Origin: Tricholoma matsutake
Lineage: Eukaryota > Basidiomycota > Agaricomycetes > Agaricales > Tricholomataceae
Assembly: GCA_026075535.2 (NCBI GenBank)
Contig: AP026542.1
Span: 4,960,001-5,024,000 of the forward strand
Reading direction: 5' to 3'
DNA: 64,000 nucleotides
Positions within the stretch are counted from its first letter, which is position 1, and the number at the start of each line of letters is the position of its first letter. The notes beneath the pieces are model-generated. The model was not told the DNA's origin and ran no database searches. It saw only the letters and a program-made list of their open reading frames with translations. This document shows, piece by piece, positions 56,700 to 64,000 of this stretch. Made by a program: the position numbers and the translations under genes.

Positions 56700-57246
56700 C
56701 TAATTGCATATAGGTATGAAAGATCCCATCTCCCATCATGTAACAGCTCCTGTGTCTGGGAAGGCCTGCAATTGCGGGCTTCTTTGACCACAGGAGCTGA
56801 AGATGATGATGACATTGTGTCATCGTCATTGGGGGTGAAATAGGGATCCACCCCGCAAGCAGATGCTCACGGTAGCAGTTGTGTTTGTCGGTGCCAATAG
56901 TTAAATTAGTACCTAAAAAGTTTGTTGGTAAAATGAAAATGAAACGAGAAGAGAAGAAACAAACATACCTATGGCCCAAGAGATGTCGATGACATCTCTT
57001 GGGCCTTTGTTTCATTTGGTTCTGGTCCCCCCTCTCTTCACTATGGTCATTCCCCTCTCTTTGTCATAGTCATCCCCCCTTTCTTTGTTGTAGATGTCCC
57101 CCCTCTCTTTGTTGTCCACTTCCTCTCGGCATTGTCTCCCCTCCGAGTCCCTCCTGCCCACTCTGCAAGCAGGGGCTCACAGCAGTGGTGGTGGTGGCGT
57201 CATCCCCATCCCCCCTCAGTCATCATCACCATTGATCCACCTGAAA
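56700..57246 (-). repeat. Minus-strand spliced repeat, copy 3 (left part)
   Basis: Intron 56913-56968 on the minus strand (GTATGTTTG...TTACCAACAAACTTTTTAG). Next to it lies the perfect hairpin 56973-57005. CACCCCGCAAGCAG...GCTCAC (56852) and CACTCTGCAAGCAGGGGCTCAC (57158) recur. Cut at about 57242 by the family B LTR and continuing at 58345. Confidence 0.5.
56973..57005. repeat. Perfect 15-bp hairpin, 3-nt loop
   Basis: GGCCCAAGAGATGTC - GAT - GACATCTCTTGGGCC. It lies in an exon-like block just before a splice donor; on the minus strand it reads GPRDVIDISWA. Degenerate equivalents at 20064, 20495 and 20705. Confidence 0.9.
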
Positions 57247-58343
57247 TGATGATACTCGACCAGGAAACCCAAACAAAACCCACAATAAGGGCTCGAATGG
57301 TATAACTCTAGTTAGAGGAAGGTTGCAAGGTGGTACTAAATATCACTGCTGTAAACCAGGGGTATGAAAACAACTCTAAAGGGTGTGCGAAGAGGTGCGA
57401 TGTGGTGCGATGAAGTTCGAAGAGGTGCGAAGAGGTTCAATGAGGTTCGAAAGTATTCGAAGCACTGCGATGATGTTCAAGAGAAGTTCAATAACAATTG
57501 AGGGTGTACAAAGTGCTGCAATAACGTTCGAGGGAAATTTAATGAAGTTTGAAGAGTATTCAAAGAGGTGCGATAAAGTTCGAAGGCCTTTATAGAAGAT
57601 GAAGACGCCTTCGACAGTGGCTGAGGATAGACTATGAGGATGTAGAAAGGTGGCTAGAGAGGATAGACAATATGCGATAGTTTTGAGAAGCTAGTACGAG
57701 GAGTTCAAGGAGGTTCGGCATAAAACACTGAATTTCAAGACTAAGTCGAGATGCTTGGACTCAAGAGAATAGCTCTTAAATCAGACAATTGGTGTGAGAG
57801 GATGATGTGTTCTCTTCTTCTAAGTAGCTAGTACAAGGCTATATATGTTTGGGAGAAGTGATACTAAAAAGGAAATAAAACATGAGGAATACATGAGGCA
57901 AGATATAAAACAATAGAGAATCTTTGCTCATAGAATAGATGAAAGAAGATAAGAAGGGAAACATCTAGAGGCATGATTTATCACTGGTACCTGTCCCCAT
58001 TGATCCAATATATCATCAAGGTGTCAAAGCGCCACAATCGCGTCCTAAAATCCCGTCGTTGTATCTCCTTGTGTCTGGTGGTGCTCGATATGCGACGCAC
58101 TAACTCTTACAAGGTGTGCTGCATGTATCCGAAGGGCGGTGTGATAGGTGTATGGCGGCCGAAGGCATTTGAAGTGCTGCAATATCGTTCAAAGTTGTTC
58201 AAAGTTGTTCAAAGTCATTCGAGATCGTTCGAAGTAGTTTCGGAGCAGTGTCATGGGGTTCATAGGGGTTGGGAGCATGCATTTTGATGTGTCGATGCCT
58301 CTGGAGATGTTCCCAGAGCTTAGAGTGCACAGTGGACCTATCA
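57247..58343. repeat. LTR-type repeat (family B), full-length copy
   Basis: Starts TGATGATACTCGACC, ends ...GGACCTATCA like family A. Aligns with 37667-38215 plus 45953-46367. TGATCCACC lies on both sides (57233-57241 and 58345-58353), but the host repeat contains that word itself, so the duplication is uncertain. Confidence 0.68.
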
Positions 58344-58344
58344 G

Positions 58345-58897
58345 TGATCCACCCCACGAGCAGTTGCTCATGAGGCTGGGGGCGGGTGGTGTGCTTTGTT
58401 GTTGTTGTTGTGGTCGTCCCCTCCCTTCATTGTCATCATTGTGGTCGTCCCCTCCCTTTGTTGTGGTCATCCGTCCCCACTCTTCATTGTAGTCATCCCC
58501 CCTCAGTCATCACCATCAGTCATCACCACCATTGGCAATCCACCCATGATCCACCCCACGAGCAGTTGCTCGTGAGGCTGGGGGCGGGTGGTGTGCTTTG
58601 TTGTCGGTCCTCTCCCCATTTTGTCCTCATCCCCTGTCATTGTTGGTCCATTGTTGAGCACCTGTGATCCACCTTGCGAGCAGGGGCTCACAATGGTGGT
58701 GGCGAGTCAGCTTTGTTGTCATCATAGTAGTACTTTAGTTTGTACCTAAGAAGATTGTTAGCAGCAAAATAATGAAACAAAAGTAAAAAACTTAGCTGAG
58801 TGGAGGCAAGGGGTGCAGTTCTGGTGGCTGTTGTCAATGTTGTTGTCAACGGTGGTGTGGCACCTGGGGGCTGTGCAAAACATCGACGGTGGTGATG
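58345..58897 (-). repeat. Minus-strand spliced repeat, copy 3 (right part)
   Basis: Two close copies of CACCCCACGAGCAGTTGCTC followed by GGGGGCGGGTGG (58351 and 58553), plus a third variant at 58670. An intron acceptor CTTCTTAG is seen at 58748 (minus strand), but its donor reads CTAAGT instead of GTAAGT (about 58797), so this copy is decayed. Confidence 0.5.
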
Positions 58898-59257
58898 TCA
58901 CCATATGTGGTGGATAACAGGGGCAGTGGGGTCGGTAATGATCATGGTCCTGGAGCCAGTTTGAGGTATGGTGCTGGGGTCTGTCACTGTTCCAACCATT
59001 TTTTGTGCTGTGGATGTGGTAACTGTCATGCCACTAGGTAGACTTGCCTGGCCAGTAATGATGCATCTGGCACATGCTACAGCTACAGCTACCACTGGGC
59101 GAGCAAAACCTGGATGTCCAGGGGAGTTGCTTGGACTGCACGCAGTGGTGCTGCAGCCTTCACAGGCCAAGGTGGATGTGGTGGCTTGCAGGCAATTACA
59201 GCACAGCCACACCATAGCCACATCATTGCTGATAACTTGCCCCTGTAAATGCCACAT
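58898..59257 (-). CDS. Cys-rich first exon of the minus-strand repeat gene
   Basis: Open minus-strand frame starting MWHLQGQVISNDVAM. Cysteines in CCNC, CEGC, ACSP and CARC, then a Thr-rich tail. It lies upstream of the spliced repeat in the same direction and 107 bp from the divergent start at 59365. I do not recognise the family. It could be the 5' exon of a gene whose later exons are the repeat, or part of a KDZ element's second gene. Moderate-to-low certainty that it is coding. Confidence 0.4.
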   Translation of the reverse strand: MWHLQGQVISNDVAMVWLCCNCLQATTSTLACEGCSTTACSPSNSPGHPGFARPVVAVAVACARCIITGQASLPSGMTVTTSTAQKMVGTVTDPSTIPQTGSRTMIITDPTAPVIHHIW

Positions 59258-59345
59258 CTAATCACCAAATTGTTGCTGACAACTTGCCCCTGTGAAGTTG
59301 CCCCTGTAAAGTTGCCCCTGTAAACACCACATCTACTATTGCCAA
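59258..59345. repeat. Short tandem repeat between divergent genes
   Basis: About four copies of AAGTTGCCCCTGTA / AACTTGCCCCTGTA in 59234-59324, directly before the ATG at 59365. Confidence 0.7.
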
Positions 59346-59364
59346 ACCTATCTGCCTATCCACA

Positions 59365-60924
59365 ATGTCCAAGAATTGGAAAGCAAGAGCTGAGCAATCT
59401 GCAATCTTTACCACTGTAGAGGAGGATGCTGATCTTCTCGATCTGCTGGAAATTGTGACATCCCCTGCTAGAAAAACAATCTTTGTCTCCCACCTTCGTG
59501 AATCCCTGCCTGGTGCTTTTGATCAGTTTGATGGCAAGGAGCCTGCAAAGCAGTTCGACATCTTCACCACCTGGTTTGGCAACTATGACCAGTCACATAA
59601 CCTCTTCCGTTACATCAGTGGTGCATTATACCAGTGGCAGCAATACTTCCTGCAGAACCGATTCAGCAAGAGGCAGTTCAGCACCTCAATCAGTTTGGAT
59701 TGGACTGATGACAAAAAGTCAGCCTTTCTGGGCAAGATTCAAGTTGTATATGTTTCCAAGCTCAAAACCCCTTATCCACCCAAATACCACTGGATGGTGG
59801 AATCTTTGGCAATTGAGCAGAGATGGAAGGGGTACATTGAAACAGGAAAGCAGCCCAATCCCAGGCACAAGTGATATCCTTTATTTTGTGTTGATCCTAA
59901 AAAACTTCAGGGGGATTTTGGAGAGCAGGATACTGTTATTGTCTACAATAAGAGAACACAGCAGCTGGTGATGGTTATCATTCGGAATTTTGTTGGCCAT
60001 CCAGCACTTCTTCATTGCATGGAAGATATCATCAAAGATAATGTAAAGGATCGCAAGAGCATGTGAGTAAGCATCTTGTTCTATTATTCATTATCTTGAT
60101 TCAAACTTTTGTTAGCTTGCTGATCCAGGCAGCATCGTTCAGACTGGAGTTTCTGCTGGAGCACGAAGCAAGCCTATGATTGGTTGGGTCAAAAATATCA
60201 AGTCAAAGAAGCTGTCCAATGAATCTGTTGATCATCTCAATGAGAGGACTGCCCATGCTTTCTCTCTTCTGTGGATGCTTATTTGCAGACAACTTCCCAA
60301 TGAGCTCTCAGATGATATTGTCACTTGGCTTGCTGAGACTGGGATTTATTGGATGAACAAGAAGATTGTTGAGGGCTTTGAGGAGAATAGTGTTAAAGGG
60401 GAGTTAGAGTTGGAAATTGGAGAAGAATCATTCAATTTTGAATGGGCAGAGCTCGCTCCTCCTTCAGGTGCAATGGCTCCAAATTATTCTAGGCATTTAC
60501 CACCAGTTATATTGCAGCTTCTCCTGACTAACAATGTTTCTCTTCTAGGTTTGTTCATAAGGAGGTCAATCAGCCACACAAGTTTGCTACTGCCTGGACA
60601 ATATCAAGGACTTTAAGAGAAGATCAGGGTGGCCACTTCTACAACTGTAAGTATAGTATTTGGGCCAAAGGAGGTAATGATACAATCATTGGATGGGATC
60701 CCTCACATTTTCATGGTACTAGCCTCCAAGATTACCCTCCCGAGACAGATGCCATTTCTCAATACAATCAGGTTGGGCTTGCTATCGTTACTCCAAATCG
60801 GATTCCAGGGCTTTGGAAGAAGTATGCTAAGGACCAGGCAGCTTTAGATGAGATGTTAGAGAGTATAGTGTCAGATGATGAAGAGGATGGTGACAAGAGG
60901 AGTGACTCGGATGGGGGGCTTTGA
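59365..60924 (+). CDS. KDZ-linked conserved protein, one in-frame TGA
   Basis: ATG 59365 ([15 protein letters not shown]). The first exon has a TGA at 59872 after PRHK; the frame continues [15 protein letters not shown], so CGA-to-TGA. An intron lies at about 60062-60125. Exon 2 has [17 protein letters not shown] and [18 protein letters not shown]. Intron 60493-60548 has a GC donor and TTCTAG acceptor. Exon 3 starts [16 protein letters not shown] and has [24 protein letters not shown] and [17 protein letters not shown], then an acidic end at TGA 60924. HKE plus the later HFHG could be an HxE...H metal site of a beta-helix fold, but that is a guess. The transposase starts 54 bp downstream on the same strand. 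Confidence 0.6.
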
Positions 60925-60977
60925 GTCAGTGTAGTTTGTCTTTGTTTTTTTGTGTAGCTCAAGTTACTTTTTCCACC

Positions 60978-63900
60978 ATGCCACCAAAGCGGAAAGACAA
61001 TAGCTCAGTATCATCTGCTGGATCAACTGCAAAATGAACAAAACCAGCCTTTTGTACACCTACAACTGCCAGATCTGGCTTAACCACAGAGGGGGCAGCG
61101 ACATCAAAGAAAAATCAGATTGTCACTTTATGAACTAGTGCTAGTGGTCATCATGGATATCAAACACAAGACATGGATTCTTCATCTGCATCTCCCACTT
61201 CTGATAATTGCTTTACACCCTTGTCTGAAGCAGCAGCCTTGGATTCTACTTCTGGATTGGTTGCCGATATTCAAACAGCAGAAAGTGACGATGTATCTCC
61301 TGCAAAGCCTAAACTCAAGAAAAAGAATACAACAGTAAGAGTACAATTGCTTTATAATAACATCGTACTTAATTATATTTGTAGATGAAACTTCAGGATT
61401 GGCTTTCATATCGTCAAGCCTGTTTACTTGAGCTGCTTCGGCCATGATGGTCTGGCTAGTCATTTGGGCCATGACACTTGTTCTAGTTGTCAACAACAAA
61501 TCCATGCCAGCTGGAAATGTCTAGATTGCATTGATGGTGGTTTACTGCAATGCAGAGGCTGTTTGCTTGCTGCCCATGCTTCACACCCTCTACATTGGAT
61601 TGAGGTAAATATAGTTATTACCATTATTGATTTTTGAATACTGATAAAACCTAGCAATGGAATGGATTCTATTTTTGCAGGTCTTCTCTTTGTGAAGCAG
61701 GATTTTGCATCCAACTGGGGCATGATGGTGCCAAATGCATTTCACCAATATCTGGGCCTCCTGCATTCACTGTAACAGACCTGTCTGGTGTTCATTGTGT
61801 TGCAGTGGACTTCTGTGACTGCTGCCAAGATGGAATTGTCCCTCATCATATACAGCTTTTGTGAGCAGGGTGGTTTCCAGCAACAATTAATTGGCCCCAA
61901 AATGCCTTTACATTTTGCTGTCTTGATTTCTACCATGAGTTGACTCTACAAGCCAAAGTAAATGCATATGATTTTTGTCACACAGTCCTTTGCCTCACAG
62001 ATAGTCTTGAGCTCGATCAAACCCCTGTTGGTTTCAATTTTCCTAATGATGATTATGTCATGCTTATTGTAAGTTCCCTTTTAGGATTGCCTATCTGAGT
62101 TCTGACAGGCTGTTTGCATATGGCGCCATCTTCTAATGCTCAAATGATCAGGCTGTGGACATTGTTCTGAAGGTGCCCAGGTGACTTCACATGGTGAACT
62201 GGCTATCAAATGTCCTGCCTGCCCCCATCCTGGATAAAACCTACCTGATAATTGGAATGTCACAGATCCAAAGCAGTAAGCTCTATTCTCAATGGTGATT
62301 CAGCACTAATATATGACTTGTAGATATTTGTATACACAATTTCTGGCAGTTGATGGAAAGTTTAAACTGCGGTTAAAGGAGCGTGGAATAAATGATCCAG
62401 AACTTGCTCCTGGGTGGGGATATTTTGTTGAGGAAGAAGCCTATCAAGCATTTATCAAAAACTTCATTGACCAGCCAGAGGTATGTTGTATTTAATGCCA
62501 GTTTTATAGTGGATCTAATATTTTCCAAGGTTAACACATGTCAGTCAGAACATGATGCATTGGTGCGGGCAGCTGTTTGTTTAACACCAGGATATAAGGT
62601 TACTGGTGTTATACTTGTTATTTGTCCCCGCCATGGTCTTATTTGAAGAAATGGAGTTGGCGATCTGCAAAAAGGAGAATGGTACAGTGCACTATAATTA
62701 TTATTTGCTGAATGGATGCTGATTGTCCAATAGATTCTGCAATATTGACTATATAATCTTATCGTCAATCAAGGGAGAAGCCATTTCCCACATTGTTTTG
62801 ACTTATGATATTGGATGCCAATACTCCAAAAATTTTAACGAGCGGATGTCCAAGTTTCCACCAGAGCTGCAGCTGAGTAAAGGAACTGTTATTGAGTTTG
62901 GAATCCCTAGTTGGCATATCAATGCTCATGGTCCCAATTGTCAGGCAGATTTTGGACTTGGATTTCAGGATGGAGTTGGGTGTACTTGTGGTGAAGAAGT
63001 TGAGAGTACATGGGCTAGGACGAATCCCTTGGGTCCAAGCACATGGGAGATGGGTCCAGGTGCTTGTCATGAGACTTTAAATGATCAATGGGGTGGTTTG
63101 AATTTTCGAAGAATACTTGTTTTCAAGTTTTTTATTTTTTATTTCTTCCCCCTTCAATAAGCTATTACCATATTTATAATAGGTCAAGAATTTTTATGCC
63201 ACTTAAAAAAGGCAGTTGGAATGCATGCAAAGCACCAGCAGCTGTTTGATCAATTTTCAGCGACTTTCCGACCAGCTATGATTACTGCCTGGCAAACAAT
63301 GATTAATGTTTGGAAGGAAGACCATTCAAAACCAAATCCATATTTGGAACCAGGATGATGTAAGTAGAAATTCCTCTTCTTGCAATGAGGTTTTTAATGT
63401 CATTTCAGCAAGCACTACTTTACAAGATGTGCAGCTTGAACTCGCAAAAGAAGAATCAACTTCAGCTGCTCAGGGAGAAGTTGCAACTCATAAGACAAGT
63501 TTAACAACTTTTCTTACAACTGGACTAGAACTTGAAGAACGGCAGTATGTAATTGTAATTTGTTTTGGTAATATCTTCTCTAACTTGTTTGAGTCAAGGT
63601 GCATCATCACATATGACATTAAAGTTTTGAAAAAGTACAAGACACAAACCCAGCTGGCAGATTTAAAAGAAAAGCACTGCATTCTTATGATGCATATCAA
63701 TCTTTGGCGAGAGGTCCAGTTGGCCTATCTTCCTTCAACTGGTTCCCTTGTTTCAGTGATTTATACCAATCTTTTATCAGAGATACAATCAAGCAAAGAA
63801 TTACCCACAGCCGAGGCCACACCATTATTCCTTCCCTCATCACTTCTACCAAATCAACAACCTTCTCTGGCTTTTGCTAAATGTCTATCATGTGAAGTCC

Positions 63901-64000
63901 GCTTGCGTATTGCACAAGCTGATGATGCTTTAGCCGATATACGGCATTATCTGCGTGTTATCTCAGGCTTCTGGCAATTTAAAAAAGTCAACATCAGTGG
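60978..64000 (+). pseudogene. KDZ transposase with CxC zinc cluster, runs off the window
   Basis: Start MPPKRKDNSSV at 60978. After a low-complexity leader and an intron (61336-61385) come KLQDWLSYRQACLLELL and a frameshift at about 61440. The cysteine cluster DTC..C, KCLDC, LQCRGC...HPLH follows, typical of KDZ-associated CxC domains. Later exons read FTVTDLSGVHCVAVDFC, GWFPATINWP, FLAVDGKFKL, DPELAPGWGYFVEE, GVGDLQKGE, VLTYDIGCQY, PSWHINAHGPNC and EVESTWARTNP; these hold the conserved Asp (VDGK, YDIGCQ) and Glu blocks of KDZ transposases. The C-terminal part (LADLKEKHCILMMHINLW) reaches 64000. Six or more TGAs fit CGA-to-TGA (for example TAK*TKPA, VTL*TSAS, LL*AGW, GLI*RNG), plus TAA near 62238. 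Confidence 0.85.

Noticed and set aside
57233..58353. 9-bp target duplication TGATCCACC around the family B repeat (Mutator-like)
   Set aside because: The surrounding spliced repeat contains TGATCCACC itself, and the ends look like LTR ends; the duplication may be coincidental.
1..64000. tRNA, rRNA or other structural RNA genes
   Set aside because: Scanned by eye for B-box-like GGTTCGANNCC and rRNA words; nothing convincing. A tRNAscan or Rfam run would settle it.

Overview
The window is AT-leaning eukaryotic DNA with short (about 50-80 nt) GT-AG introns. Its gene families are typical of Agaricomycete basidiomycetes: chromodomain Ty3/gypsy elements, Tad-type LINEs, BED/hAT transposases, a KDZ transposase with a cysteine cluster, TET/JBP-like oxygenase and DUF6532-like genes. 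I infer a repeat-rich mushroom-forming fungus. The species cannot be fixed from sequence alone. I see no rRNA, tRNA, CRISPR array or ordinary housekeeping gene. Almost everything is mobile DNA, much of it nested, plus a few multi-exon genes of kinds that travel with mobile DNA.

Layout. 1-7635: a decayed DUF6532-like gene split by a chromovirus (G1, 416-6084, TSD AAAGG). 7636-11312: low-complexity DNA, a minus-strand repeat with splice signals, and a gypsy integrase relic. 11321-18489: a non-autonomous hAT-type element holding a minus-strand gypsy element (G2, 11400-17733, TSD ACCAC), which itself holds a 347-bp foldback hAT MITE. 18498-21100: more of the minus-strand spliced repeat, cut by a second hAT-type element (19043-19734). 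21335-26340: two gypsy relics. 26440-28440: a Tad-like LINE in two head-to-head pieces. 28571-37660: one hAT transposase gene whose middle third is inverted and which carries a solo LTR and a nearly intact Ty1/copia element (31265-36420, TSD TTCAC). 37667-46367: an LTR-type repeat holding a gypsy element (G3, 38216-45947, TSD GATAT). G3 has an extra gene on the strand opposite to gag-pol. 46687-50217: a TET/JBP-like oxygenase gene followed by a DUF6532-like gene. 50771-53815: a truncated relative of G3 with the same antisense gene. 53920-54260: a minisatellite. 54453-56530: a conserved hypothetical gene. 56700-59257: minus-strand spliced repeat ending in a Cys-rich exon. 59365-64000: a KDZ-linked gene and a KDZ transposase running off the window.

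How the parts fit. Nesting gives a relative order of events, and five-base duplications date the outermost layers. Premature stops in unrelated elements are mostly CGA-to-TGA, and all four differences between the copia LTRs are C/T at CpG. This fits CpG methylation followed by deamination, next to a gene of the family that oxidises 5-methylcytosine. The most novel-looking item is the convergent antisense gene with a Zn2Cys6-like cysteine pattern, present in two separate gypsy copies. Second is the dispersed minus-strand repeat that combines splice sites, TACTAAC-type branch points and long perfect hairpins.
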